From assembly GCA_963728855.1 (NCBI GenBank), contig CAVSLN010000004.1, forward strand, positions 248,001-312,000: 64,000 bases of DNA, written 5' to 3'. Under the pieces are notes generated by a model. That model had not been told where the DNA came from. It searched no databases and saw nothing but the letters and a program-made list of their open reading frames with translations. Made by a program: the position numbers and the translations under genes. The stretch is from AC-43 sp963728855 (GTDB lineage Bacteria; Actinomycetota; Actinomycetes; Mycobacteriales; Micromonosporaceae). This document shows, one piece after another, positions 8,340 to 16,750 of the stretch (positions within the stretch are counted from its first letter, which is position 1; each line of letters begins with the position of its first letter).

Positions 8340-8974
8340 CCGGCTATCAACCCAGACCCGACGCGAGCGATGAGCTGTGCCCGTATCTCACCGAGGCCGA
8401 GGCCGTCCTGCCCGACCCCCGAGGGACGGTCCCGCCGCTGGTTCCGGCCCACCCACCAGGCCCGCCGCCCGCTCTGGCCCACCTGCCGCCGGCCGACGCG
8501 AGCGACGACCTGTGTCCTCACCTCACCGAGCCCGACGGTGTCGTCACCGACTCCCCACCCCCGGTTGTACGCGGGCGCCGCACCGAGGCCGTCATGCCCG
8601 GTTCCCCGTCCGGTCCCCGCGCCGGCCTGACCGCCCCCACACCCTGGGTCCGGCCGTACGTGCTGACCGGCGGACGTACCCGTGCCCACAGCGACCTGCT
8701 CGTCCACACGCTCGTGTCCGTACCGGACCACAACCCCGCCCTCGCCGCGCAGCTCCCGCCCGAGGCCCGGTCGCTATACGAGCGTGCCCATACCCACACC
8801 GAATCGGTGGCCGAACTGTCGGCGCACTGCGGCATGCCACTCGGGGTCACCCGCGTCCTGCTGAGCGACCTGGCCGCCGCCGGCCATGTCCTGGTCGGTC
8901 CGGATTCCTACCCGTCGCCCTACGACAGCGATCTCCTGGAGAGAATCATCGATGGCCTTCAGCAGTTCGTCTAA
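8336..8974 (+). CDS. DUF742 family protein (CvnC type)
   Basis: A 212-residue protein whose C-terminal half is DUF742. It contains WVRPYVLTGGRTR, then VAELSAHCGMPLGVTRVLLSDLAAAGHVLV, which reads as a winged-helix-like segment, and ends with LLERIIDGLQQF. The N-terminal 100 residues are Pro/Asp-rich and carry two copies of a DASD(E/D)LCP(Y/H)LTE motif (residues about 9-20 and 52-63), an internal duplication worth noting. It overlaps the roadblock gene by 4 bases and the GTPase gene by 23. In conservons this component is thought to assemble with the kinase, roadblock and GTPase parts at the membrane. Confidence 0.88.
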   Translation: MTGYQPRPDASDELCPYLTEAEAVLPDPRGTVPPLVPAHPPGPPPALAHLPPADASDDLCPHLTEPDGVVTDSPPPVVRGRRTEAVMPGSPSGPRAGLTAPTPWVRPYVLTGGRTRAHSDLLVHTLVSVPDHNPALAAQLPPEARSLYERAHTHTESVAELSAHCGMPLGVTRVLLSDLAAAGHVLVGPDSYPSPYDSDLLERIIDGLQQFV

Positions 8975-9542
8975 TCCGACACTCCCAACTTCTGCCAAGA
9001 TCGTCATCGCGGGTGGCTTCGGCGTCGGTAAGACCACTGCGGTGGGGGCGATCAGCGAGATCCCTCCGGTAAACACGGACAACTGGATGACGCAGACCGG
9101 CAAGACGGTCGACTCGCTGGCCGAGGGTGACGCCAAGAAGACGACGACCGTCGCGATGGACTTCGGCAGGATCACCCTCTCCGGAAATCTGGTGCTCTAC
9201 CTCTTCGGTACCCCCGGCCAGACGCGGTTCCTTCCGCTGTGGGACGACCTGTGCCGAGGCGCCAGCGGGGCGCTGGTCCTGGTCGACACCCGCCGCCTGG
9301 ACGCGTCGTTCACCGCCATCAACTACTTCGATGCCGACTCGGATGTCCCGTTCATCGTCGCGGTCAACCTCTTCAGCGGCAAGCAGACCCATGGTCTGGA
9401 CGAGATCCGGGAGGCGCTGGAGCTGCCCGACCACGTGCCGCTGATCACGTGCGACGCGCGCAACCGCCGCTCGGTCGCGGCAGCGCTCACCACGACCGTG
9501 ATCCATACGATGCACCGCACCAGCGGAGCGGCCACCCGGTAG
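8952..9542 (+). CDS. Conservon GTP/ATP-binding protein (CvnD type)
   Basis: A 196-residue Ras-like small GTPase. The P-loop GGFGVGKT is at residues 21-28, a TTT switch-I segment is near residue 58, switch II is LFGTPGQTRF, and the specificity region is FIVAVNLF (N-x-F instead of NKxD, as in the family). The track-wide frame opens earlier, but ATG 8952 has GGAGAG (8938-8943) 8 bases upstream and the usual family N-terminus. Conservons act as G-protein-like switches in actinomycete development, antibiotic production and stress. No P450 (CvnE) follows; a flavoprotein gene begins 100 bases downstream. Confidence 0.92.
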   Translation: MAFSSSSNPTLPTSAKIVIAGGFGVGKTTAVGAISEIPPVNTDNWMTQTGKTVDSLAEGDAKKTTTVAMDFGRITLSGNLVLYLFGTPGQTRFLPLWDDLCRGASGALVLVDTRRLDASFTAINYFDADSDVPFIVAVNLFSGKQTHGLDEIREALELPDHVPLITCDARNRRSVAAALTTTVIHTMHRTSGAATR

Positions 9543-9619
9543 CCCACCCGCCGCTCGTCGAGGTCGACGAGCCCGCGTTTCGCTGTCGGGTCGCTGTGCT
9601 GAAGCGGGAAGGAGAGAAA

Positions 9620-9646
9620 ATGCCGCCGGGTGGAGGTGACTTGTGA
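9620..9646 (+). CDS. Possible 8-codon leader ORF before the flavoprotein gene
   Basis: ATG 9620 follows a strong GGAAGGAGAG (about 9607-9616). It encodes MPPGGGDL and stops at a TGA that overlaps the GTG start of the flavoprotein (TTGTGA). The layout suggests translational coupling or attenuation. It is too short to test by coding statistics. Confidence 0.35.
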   Translation: MPPGGGDL

Positions 9647-10962
9647 GCCCCCCTCGCATCGCCGGGTCACATGTTCCGGTGGCCGTCGTCGGTGGCGGTC
9701 AGGCGGGCCTGTCGACGAGCTACTGCCTGGGCGAACGCGGCATCGACCACCTCGTTATCGAGGCTGGGCGGATCGGCCGGGAGTGGCGTGAGCGTCGCTG
9801 GGACAGCTTCTGCCTGGTGACTCCGAACTGGCAATGCAAGCTGCCGGGTTTTCCCTACGCCGGGCCGGATCCGGACGGCTTCATGGACCGCGCGCAGATC
9901 GTACGGTATCTGGAAGACTACGCCGCCTCCTTCGCCCCGCCCGTGGTCGAAGGGGTGTCCGCCACCCGGCTGCGTCGCCTCACCGGTGGTGTGTTCGAGC
10001 TGTCCACCACCGTCGGTACGCTGACCGCCGGCCAGGTGGTGGTGGCCACCGGCCCGTACCATGCACCGGCGATCCCACCGATGGCCGGGCGGCTGCCCGC
10101 CGCCGTCACGCAGCTGCACTCATCCCGGTACCGGAACCCCGGCCGGCTCCCGGCCGGCGCCGTGCTGGTGGTCGGTACGGGCCAGTCCGGCTGCCAGATC
10201 GCCGAGGACCTGCATCTGGCCGGACGTCAGGTGCACCTGGCCGTCGGTGGTGCCCCGCGCATCGCCCGCGTCTACCGGGGACGAGACTGTGTTGCCTGGC
10301 TGGACGACATGGGCCACTACGCCAAGGATATCGACGCCTTCACCGACGCCGACGCCGACGCCGTTCGGTTGCGCGCCAACCACTACGTCAACGGGCGGGA
10401 CGGTGGACGCGATATCGACCTGCGCGCCTTCGCCCGTGACGGCATGTGCCTGTACGGCCGGCTGACCCGCATCTCCGGCGCGCAGCTCAGGTTCGCCGAC
10501 GATCTCAAGGCCAACCTCGACCGGGCCGACGCGGTCGCCGAGGGCATCAAGGACAGCATCGACGCGTACATCGCGGCGCACGGCATCGACGCACCGGTCG
10601 AGGCCAGGTACAGGCCGGTATGGGAGCCGCAAGCTCGGCCCGGCCGGCTCGACCTCGAAGCCGCCGGGGTCACGTCGGTGATCTGGTCCACGGGGTTCTC
10701 CCGGGACCACCGCTGGATCGAGGTGCCGGTCTTCGACGGCCGTGGCTATCCCATGCACTGGCGCGGCGTGACCAGCAGCCCCGGGCTGTACTTCGTGGGC
10801 CTGCCCTGGCAGTCCACATGGGGATCGGGCCGGTTCGAGGCGGTCGGGCGGGACGCCCGGTTCCTGGCGGAGCATATCGATGCCTCGCGACGCGTCGCCG
10901 ACGTGTGCGGTGTTCTCACGGGTGCTCCGGCGACTTTGGCATCTGCTCTTCCGGTGGGCTGA
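9643..10962 (+). CDS. FAD-dependent oxidoreductase, MSMEG_0569 family (nitrogen-starvation cluster)
   Basis: A 439-residue flavin monooxygenase-like protein. It has the FAD-binding VAVVGGGQAGLS (residues 13-24) and an NAD(P)H-binding VLVVGTGQSGCQIAEDL near residue 170. The family block WDSFCLVTPNWQCKLPGFPYAGPD and the C-terminal GLPWQSTWGSGRF are characteristic of the MSMEG_0569 group. These proteins occur with the Nit1-type nitrilase and Sll0783-Sll0787 proteins in a cluster tied to nitrogen starvation and, in some bacteria, growth on cyanide. GTG 9643 has GGAGG 7 bases upstream. The next gene (MSMEG_0572 family) and the GNAT-AIR fusion follow. The reaction of this flavoprotein is not known to me. 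Confidence 0.85.
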   Translation: MSPPRIAGSHVPVAVVGGGQAGLSTSYCLGERGIDHLVIEAGRIGREWRERRWDSFCLVTPNWQCKLPGFPYAGPDPDGFMDRAQIVRYLEDYAASFAPPVVEGVSATRLRRLTGGVFELSTTVGTLTAGQVVVATGPYHAPAIPPMAGRLPAAVTQLHSSRYRNPGRLPAGAVLVVGTGQSGCQIAEDLHLAGRQVHLAVGGAPRIARVYRGRDCVAWLDDMGHYAKDIDAFTDADADAVRLRANHYVNGRDGGRDIDLRAFARDGMCLYGRLTRISGAQLRFADDLKANLDRADAVAEGIKDSIDAYIAAHGIDAPVEARYRPVWEPQARPGRLDLEAAGVTSVIWSTGFSRDHRWIEVPVFDGRGYPMHWRGVTSSPGLYFVGLPWQSTWGSGRFEAVGRDARFLAEHIDASRRVADVCGVLTGAPATLASALPVG

Positions 10963-11119
10963 CGTGGTCAGCCATCGGCGGTGGCGAACTCTACAACGGA
11001 AATGGGAGGGCAGTGTGTTAGGCCGACTATACCGGCGGCAGCGAGCTCAGCAGACAGGTCTTCCGGACCAGGTGGCCCGGACCCCCCGGCACGAAGCACG
11101 CCCGGAGAGGAGACAAATC

Positions 11120-11635
11120 GTGCCCGCCAACCTTCATGAACTGGAGGTGCAGAGCCTCAAGGAGATCCCGCACCCCGCTCTTGCCGAGGGCTCCGTCATC
11201 TACGGCAGTACCAAGGTCTTCCCCGACTACCGGGCCGGCCATGGCGAGTCGTACCTCACCCTCGTCCACGGCATCGCCCACGAGTCCTCGGTCAGCTTCG
11301 TCGCCGTACTGCAGGCCACCCGTGCCTTGCGCAAGGGCTTTGAAGCGGCGATCTTCTTCTACGGCCCCGGCTCGCTCAACTGTCTGGCCACCCGCGGCTT
11401 CCCGACGACCGGTAACTCGGCCTTCCCCGGCGAACACAACATCAACAACCAGCTGAAGACCTTCATGGCCGAGGGCGGCAAGGTCTACTGCTGCCGTTTC
11501 GGGCTCTCCCTGCACGGGGCCCGCGAGGAGGACCTGATCGAGGGGGTCATCCCCACCCATCCCCTTGACGTTCAGGACGCGCTGATCCACTACACCCGCA
11601 AGGGCGCGATCATCAACTCGACCTACCAACTCTGA
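11120..11635 (+). CDS. MSMEG_0572/Sll0783 family nitrogen-starvation response protein
   Basis: A 171-residue soluble protein. The segments EGSVIYGSTKVFPDYRAGHGESYLTLVHGIAHESSVSFVAVLQATRALRKGFE and FYGPGSLNCLATRGFPTTGNSAFPGEHNINNQ identify the Sll0783/MSMEG_0572 family, a core part of the Nit1C-type cluster. Length matches the family. GTG 11120 has AGGAGA 6-8 bases upstream; an earlier GTG at 11015 is in frame but lacks that support. No cofactor motif can be named. A strong hairpin follows, so most transcripts probably end here or are attenuated before the fusion gene. Confidence 0.88.
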   Translation: MPANLHELEVQSLKEIPHPALAEGSVIYGSTKVFPDYRAGHGESYLTLVHGIAHESSVSFVAVLQATRALRKGFEAAIFFYGPGSLNCLATRGFPTTGNSAFPGEHNINNQLKTFMAEGGKVYCCRFGLSLHGAREEDLIEGVIPTHPLDVQDALIHYTRKGAIINSTYQL

Positions 11636-11671
11636 GGCCGGGTAGCCACGCAGTCCCAACTCCGGCCGGAC

Positions 11672-11699
11672 CGGACCGCCGCATCACCGCGGCGGTCCG
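11672..11699 (+). terminator. Strong hairpin after the MSMEG_0572 gene
   Basis: An 11-bp perfect GC-rich stem (11672-11682 with 11689-11699) closes a 6-base loop. No T-run follows, as is common in high-GC actinobacteria. It may attenuate transcription into the fusion gene. Confidence 0.6.
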
Positions 11700-11826
11700 A
11701 CTCACCACGTGCGCCCGGACGCGATCGTCGACTCGACCTGCCTGCCCCAGGAGACGCGGTGAGTGTTGGTACCAGAGCGGGGATCGCCGGCCGTGCGGCG
11801 TGCGGTGTGCCGCGGGCGGCCGGCGG

Positions 11827-13260
11827 ATGAGCGCGTCCGCCGAGCGGCCTGGCGATGTCCTGGACGTCCCCGCGCTGTCCGGGGACGACCGCGACACCGG
11901 CCGTGACACCGAAGGACCGCCGCCGTACCGGATCGAGGAGGCGGCCGACGCGGTCACGGTGGCCGCCTACCGGGCTCTGCGGATCCGGGTGTTCGTCGAT
12001 GAGCAGGGCCTCTTCGCGGGCCACGACCGGGACGAGCACGACGAGGACCCGCGGACGGTCGTGCTCGTCGCCCGCGACCGCGCCGGTACCGTCATCGGCG
12101 GCGTACGGCTCGGGCCGGTCGGCGGCGGTGCGGATCTCGGCTGGTGGACCGGCAGCCGGTTGGCGGTCGAGCCGGCGGCCCGGGGCGTACGGGGCGTGGG
12201 TGCCGCCCTGGTCCGGGCGGCCTGTGCCCGGGCGGAGAGCGCGGGCGTGCTCCGGTTCGAGGCCACTGTGCAGTCCCGCAACGAGGTGCTGTTCACCCGG
12301 CTGGGGTGGCGCCCGGTACGGCCGGCGACCGTGGCCGGTACGCCGCATGTGTTGATGCGCTGGCCGGTCGGGCGCATCGCCGCGCTGGCGGTGGCCACCA
12401 AGAGCCCGCTCGGCCCGTTGCTGGCCGGGTTCGCGCCCGGCGGTACGGGTTTCGTCGGCGACGACGGTGCGCCGGTACCCGGTACCGACCTGGTAGCGGC
12501 CTGCGACGCGATCCTGCCGTCCATGGTGGAGCGCGACCCGGAGTGGGCCGGCTGGTGCGCCGTGCTGGTCAACCTCAACGACCTCGCCGCGATGGGTGCC
12601 ACGCCGCTCGGCCTGCTCGACGCGCTCGGTGCCCGGGACGCGTCCTTCGCGGCCCGGGTGCTCGGCGGCCTGCGTCGGGCGTGCGCCGCCTACGACGTAC
12701 CCGTCCTCGGCGGGCATACCCAGCTCGGCGTACCGGAGGCCCTGTCGGTGACCGCGCTGGGCCGCACCGCCGATCCGGTACCGGGGGGTGGCGGGCGCCC
12801 CGGGCAGCGGGTCCGGCTCACCGCCGACCTGGCGGGCGGTTGGCGCCCCGGCTATCACGGCCGGCAGTGGGACTCCAGCTCTGGCCGGCGTACCCCTGAC
12901 CTGCGCGCCATGCTCGGCTCCGTGGCCGTCGCCCGCCCCGCCGCCGCCAAGGACGTCTCGATGGCCGGCGTCGCCGGCACCCTCGGCATGCTCGCGGAGG
13001 CCAGCGGCTGCGGCGCGCTCCTCGACGTGGCCCGGGTGCCCCGTCCGGCCGGCGCGACGATGGGCGACTGGCTGACCTGCTTCCCCGGGTTCGGCATGCT
13101 CACCACGGACGAGCCGGGCCGTGCCGGGCCGCCCGCGGGACCGGCGGTCACCGCGGAGTGCGGCGAGCTCGTTGCGGGGCAGGGCGTCTGGCTGCGCTGG
13201 CCGGACGGGGAGCGCACCGAGGCGGTACCCGGTGCGGTGACCGGGTTGGGAAGCGCCTGA
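11827..13260 (+). CDS. GNAT acetyltransferase fused to AIR synthase-like domain (MSMEG_0567 / Sll0787 type)
   Basis: A 477-residue two-domain protein. Residues about 30-190 are a GNAT fold (RIRVFVDEQGLF, LAVEPAARGVRGVGAALVRAA acetyl-CoA loop, FTRLGWRPV), matching the MSMEG_0567/Sll0786 acetyltransferases. Residues about 200-470 are a PurM/AIR synthase-like domain (AACDAILPSM, NLNDLAAMGATPLG, GGHTQLG, KDVSMAGVAGTLGMLAE), matching the Sll0787 family. The two parts are separate genes in cyanobacteria and, as I recall, fused in mycobacteria. The protein belongs to the same nitrogen-starvation cluster; its substrate is unknown. ATG 11827 is chosen although no clear ribosome site precedes it; GTG 11800 is an alternative. 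Confidence 0.82.
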   Translation: MSASAERPGDVLDVPALSGDDRDTGRDTEGPPPYRIEEAADAVTVAAYRALRIRVFVDEQGLFAGHDRDEHDEDPRTVVLVARDRAGTVIGGVRLGPVGGGADLGWWTGSRLAVEPAARGVRGVGAALVRAACARAESAGVLRFEATVQSRNEVLFTRLGWRPVRPATVAGTPHVLMRWPVGRIAALAVATKSPLGPLLAGFAPGGTGFVGDDGAPVPGTDLVAACDAILPSMVERDPEWAGWCAVLVNLNDLAAMGATPLGLLDALGARDASFAARVLGGLRRACAAYDVPVLGGHTQLGVPEALSVTALGRTADPVPGGGGRPGQRVRLTADLAGGWRPGYHGRQWDSSSGRRTPDLRAMLGSVAVARPAAAKDVSMAGVAGTLGMLAEASGCGALLDVARVPRPAGATMGDWLTCFPGFGMLTTDEPGRAGPPAGPAVTAECGELVAGQGVWLRWPDGERTEAVPGAVTGLGSA

Positions 13261-13345
13261 GCGGCACGTACCCGACCGCGCGGTGCCGCGGCGGACCGGC
13301 GGCCGGCTGCGTCAGCGGAGTCACCGGCCGGTACCCGGGAACGTC

Positions 13346-14332
13346 CTACCCACCCCGCAGGGTCTGGGACGGCGTCTCGCCATAGCGCGACCGGTAGTCC
13401 TTGGCGAACCGGCCGAGATGGCTGAAGCCCCAGCGGCTGGCGACCGCCGATACCGTGGTGCCGTCTGCGCGCTTGTTCGCCAGCAGGTCCTCGTGCACCC
13501 GGCGCAGCCGTACCTGGCGCAGGTACTGCAGTGGCGTGACCCCGAGGTGTTCCCGGAACGCGGTCTGCAGTGCCCGGGTGCTCACCCCGACCCGCCGGGC
13601 CAGCGAGCCCGCGCTCAGGGCCGCCGTGGTGCTGCTGTCCTCGATGACCCCCATGGCGGCCGCGAGGTAGCCGGGTACGTCGGCGTCGGTGAGTTTCGAG
13701 GTGTAGTTGTGCGGCTGGCACAGCAGCAGGCCGCGGATGAGGATGCGCTCCATGGCATTGGCGATCGCCGGGTTCTTCGCGATCCCGTCGGCGCGGCCGA
13801 GCTCACCGGCGAAGAGCATGGCGAGGTCCACCCAGCTGCGTACCGGCGCTCGGTTCAGGTCCATGGCAAGGTGAAATCTCAGTGGCTGCCCGACCGGCTG
13901 GCACATCAGATCCACCAGCTCGTTCTCGATCGCCTTCTGGTCGATGCGGAACACGATGGCGGTGGCGTCGGGGTGCCACCGGAGGGTGAGCGTTCCGCTG
14001 GGGGACACCACCGAAGGCTGCTCCGGCGTCGATGGAAAGTCCCACTGGTTGTCGTTGATGAGAATCCGGCCGGAGAGCAGGAGTTGCACGAAGACGTACG
14101 GGGCCTCTTCCAGGACCTCGACGATGTCACCGCCGTAGGCGAGGTACATGGGGGTTACCCGGGGACGGCGGACCGCGTGCAGTCGCGCGTCCAGGCGCCG
14201 GTCCTCGGTAGCGAACTCCAGCTGTCGAACGGAGAACTCCGGGACGATGTGCCGCGCCGTCTCGTCGAGACTGGATGATCGCAACAGCACATGGTGACTG
14301 AGGGGGAGCTCGTCCACGGCAGGTGACTCCAA
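13346..14332 (-). CDS. AraC family transcriptional regulator
   Basis: A 328-residue regulator read leftward. The N-terminal about 200 residues form a cupin-like AraC-binding domain (YVFVQLLLSGRILINDNQWDF). The C-terminal 100 residues hold the two helix-turn-helix units (LARRVGVSTRALQTAFREHLGVTPLQYLRQVRLRRVHEDL and VSAVASRWGFSHLGRFAKDYRSRYGETPSQ). The short QTLRGG tail is normal. It is convergent with the GNAT-AIR gene and shares direction with the upstream S15 hydrolase gene. Its targets are not evident; a small inverted repeat TGAGA-n6-TCTCA at 14440-14455 lies upstream. No effector can be named. Confidence 0.9.
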   Translation of the reverse strand: MESPAVDELPLSHHVLLRSSSLDETARHIVPEFSVRQLEFATEDRRLDARLHAVRRPRVTPMYLAYGGDIVEVLEEAPYVFVQLLLSGRILINDNQWDFPSTPEQPSVVSPSGTLTLRWHPDATAIVFRIDQKAIENELVDLMCQPVGQPLRFHLAMDLNRAPVRSWVDLAMLFAGELGRADGIAKNPAIANAMERILIRGLLLCQPHNYTSKLTDADVPGYLAAAMGVIEDSSTTAALSAGSLARRVGVSTRALQTAFREHLGVTPLQYLRQVRLRRVHEDLLANKRADGTTVSAVASRWGFSHLGRFAKDYRSRYGETPSQTLRGG

Positions 14333-14452
14333 TGCGAGTCGATAAGGCGGTCTCTCGCGGTGACGCCGGCACCGGAAAAACGGCGCCGGTGATCCCAGCG
14401 GTTTCCGGGCGGATCAATGTCGCGGCACGTCACTGGACGTGAGACGCAATTC

Positions 14453-16576
14453 TCATAACACGTCCAGCATCACAGGTAAAGGCGTCGCCCCCAACCTTTC
14501 GTGACAAGTAGCACTTCTGTCGGCGGGCGAGTCCAGCGCCATCCCGTCAGCACCCGCCACCACGGGCGTACGGTCCGCCCCCAGGCTCGCCTGCCAGGTC
14601 CGGGAGAACACGGTGACCCCGTCGACGGTCAGCTCGCCGCGGGCCCACAGGTCGGTCTGGGTGCACCGTACGGCCGCCGTGGCGACCACGAGCTCGCCCG
14701 AGCTCATCCGTACCTCGGCCGACTGGGCGCCGCCCGCGGTGGCGCTACCGGGTGAGTCGGGCCGGACGGCGGCGCGCAGCTCGCTGCCGACCCGGTAGCG
14801 GTGCCCCTCCTCGCTGACCTGGTCGGGGACGTCAGCGGTCACCGTCACCTCGAGCCCGCCGTGTACGCCGTCGCGGGCGATGCTCCAGTGGACCTGGTGC
14901 GCCCCGTCCGCCGGTTCCTGGGCGGGTACGGGGCCGGCCGGCAGGTCCACCGTCGTCCCCGTCTCGTCGGACAGCGCCGGCAGCGCCAGCTCGATGGCCA
15001 GCACGTCAAACGGTCTCGGCCTGGCGAGCGGGGTGAGCCTCGGGAAGTCGGCGTCGCCGAGCGCGACGCGCAGCGCGGACCCGGCCGGTACCCGGTGGAC
15101 GATCGGCCGCAACGAGACCACGTGCTCCGGTCCGGCACCGAGCCGCCCGGCCACGCCCGCGGTTATCAGGGTCGACCGGCCGGCGGGGTCGACCTCGGTC
15201 AGCCGGATCACCAGCCGCTGCGGGCCGGTCCTCTCCCGGCCCGTCATCTCCGCGCCCGGCGGGTCGGCAGCCGGCCCGAGCACCACGCGTACCCTCGGGC
15301 GCCCGCCGATGACGAGCTCCTCGGCCAACGGTGCGCTGGTGGCCGTCACCGACCGCATGTCGTCGTCGTGCTGATCCTGTGGCGGCAGGCTCTCCCCGAA
15401 GCCGAGGCCCGGCAGGCCGCGCAGCGCCCCTACCGTCGGGTCGGGCCGGTACCGCGCGATGGGCAGCCGGCCGGCCGGCTGATGCTCGCCGATCCCGAGC
15501 GGAGCCAGCACGGTGTCGTCCCGGGTACCCATGACGAGGTTCGGCGCCGCCGGTGGCCAGGAGTCGAAGCCGTACCAGCGCAGCCGGGTGCCGCCCAGCC
15601 AGAGGGTGACCGGTTTCTGCGCCACGAGCCCGGTGTCCCTGCCCCGCAGCCAGTGGTCCCACCAGCGCAGCGCCAGTGACAGGAAGTCGATCGGCGCGAA
15701 CCTGGACTCGTGCGGCATGACATGCCCCCACGGTCCGATGAGGAGCCGCTTGGTGCCGCTGATCTGTTCGTACGCGTCAACCAGGCCGTCCGGGAACGCG
15801 TCGCGCCAACCACCGACGCACAGCGCCGGTACGAGGATCTTCCGACCATCGATGGCGCGCTCCCGCCAGACCGGATCGTCCGGGCCGTGCCGGGCGTAGT
15901 CGAGGAACACCGGTTCGTTGTCGCGCAGCCGCTGCCGCCACCGGCGGCGGCTGGTGGTCGAGGCGTAGTCGGCCAGCGGGGGGAGCAGCTGTTGCAGGAG
16001 CAGTGAGGTGCCGCGGTTGACGAGCGCGTGCAGGTCTCCGCGGGCGCCGTCGGGGTGGACGCTGTCGCGGGCCGGATCGAGGCCGTGGTCGAGGGCGATG
16101 ATCGCGCGTAGCCGCGGCGGCTGGCGGCTCGCCGTGCGGAAGGTGATGTTGGCCGCGTACGAGATGCCCCACATGCCGGCGGTGCCGTCGCACCACGGCT
16201 GTGCGGCGGCCCACTCGATCGCCGTGATCGCGTCGTCGGCGTCGTGCGGGTCGAACTCGGGGCGCCGTACGCCGTCTGAGGAACCGGTTCCCCGCAGGTC
16301 GACGACCAGGCTGGCGTACCCGTGCTCGGCGAACCACGCGGCCGGCCCGTGGCATCCCTTACCGGCCACGAAGTCCTTGCGGTAGGGCTGCACCGTGACG
16401 AGTACCGGTACCGGGTCCGCGGCAGGCGGCCGGTAGAGGTCGGCGGAGAGCGTGACGCCGGGCACCGAGGTCGGGATCCGTACGTCGCGGTGCACCTCGA
16501 CCGCCCATCGTGGGGCGGGTACGGGTGGGGCACCGGGCAGGTTCTCGCCGAGAGTTTGAGGCAGGCGCCGATCCAC
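14453..16576 (-). CDS. CocE/NonD (peptidase S15) family alpha/beta hydrolase
   Basis: A serine hydrolase of about 707 residues. Early segments are PVPVLVTVQPYRKDF and SLVVDLRGTGSSDG. The nucleophile elbow is GMWGISYAA, the Asp/His region is VPALCVGGWRDAFPDG with LLIGPWGHVMP, and the C-terminal half is the beta-sandwich of cocaine esterase and X-Pro dipeptidyl peptidases (VRVVLGPAADP, RLTEVDPAGRSTLI). It would cleave an ester or peptide bond. The long frame opens at ATG 16633, but a LacI-type operator lies inside that extension, so I prefer GTG 16576 (GGAG just upstream). It is divergent from the ABC importer and probably belongs to the same regulon; a homologue lies at 23475. Confidence 0.85.
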   Translation of the reverse strand: MDRRLPQTLGENLPGAPPVPAPRWAVEVHRDVRIPTSVPGVTLSADLYRPPAADPVPVLVTVQPYRKDFVAGKGCHGPAAWFAEHGYASLVVDLRGTGSSDGVRRPEFDPHDADDAITAIEWAAAQPWCDGTAGMWGISYAANITFRTASRQPPRLRAIIALDHGLDPARDSVHPDGARGDLHALVNRGTSLLLQQLLPPLADYASTTSRRRWRQRLRDNEPVFLDYARHGPDDPVWRERAIDGRKILVPALCVGGWRDAFPDGLVDAYEQISGTKRLLIGPWGHVMPHESRFAPIDFLSLALRWWDHWLRGRDTGLVAQKPVTLWLGGTRLRWYGFDSWPPAAPNLVMGTRDDTVLAPLGIGEHQPAGRLPIARYRPDPTVGALRGLPGLGFGESLPPQDQHDDDMRSVTATSAPLAEELVIGGRPRVRVVLGPAADPPGAEMTGRERTGPQRLVIRLTEVDPAGRSTLITAGVAGRLGAGPEHVVSLRPIVHRVPAGSALRVALGDADFPRLTPLARPRPFDVLAIELALPALSDETGTTVDLPAGPVPAQEPADGAHQVHWSIARDGVHGGLEVTVTADVPDQVSEEGHRYRVGSELRAAVRPDSPGSATAGGAQSAEVRMSSGELVVATAAVRCTQTDLWARGELTVDGVTVFSRTWQASLGADRTPVVAGADGMALDSPADRSATCHERLGATPLPVMLDVL

Positions 16577-16591
16577 GGCTCCGAGGGTAGC

Positions 16592-16611
16592 TTGCGAAGC
16601 GCTTTTCGCAA
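16592..16611. promoter_or_regulatory. LacI-type operator in the divergent hydrolase/importer promoter
   Basis: TTGCGAA-n6-TTCGCAA forms 7-bp inverted arms around an inner 8-bp palindrome AAGCGCTT (16597-16604). The AAGCGCTT core is typical of LacI/GalR sites. A LacI-family gene is the fifth gene of the rightward operon, so autoregulation of both directions is the simplest reading (inference). Confidence 0.65.
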
Positions 16612-16616
16612 AGGGC

Positions 16617-16646
16617 TTGACAAGCGGGCGCACGGGGTTGTTACCT
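16617..16646 (+). promoter_or_regulatory. Promoter of the ABC importer operon
   Basis: -35 TTGACA at 16617-16622, an 18-base spacer, and TTACCT at 16641-16646. The LacI-type palindrome ends 5 bases upstream of the -35 box. A leftward pair TTGTTA/TAACAA in the same segment could serve the divergent hydrolase. Confidence 0.5.
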
Positions 16647-16750
16647 GGATTTGCATTTCTGTAACAAGGATTTCACATCAGCGGTCCCGGGAGATCATCG
16701 TCGATCGTGCGGGGGCCGGGAGCAGAGATCGCCGTCCATTAGGAGGAACC

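Noticed and set aside
13261..13289. Terminator between the GNAT-AIR fusion and the AraC gene
   Set aside because: Only a 7-bp stem with a 15-base loop was found, which is weak in this base composition.
14440..14455. TGAGA-n6-TCTCA as a terminator of the S15 hydrolase
   Set aside because: Five-base arms are too weak for a high-GC terminator; kept only as a possible regulator site in the AraC entry.
16577..16633. Upstream ATG of the first S15 hydrolase
   Set aside because: It would place a LacI-type operator inside the coding region and adds residues not seen in the family.
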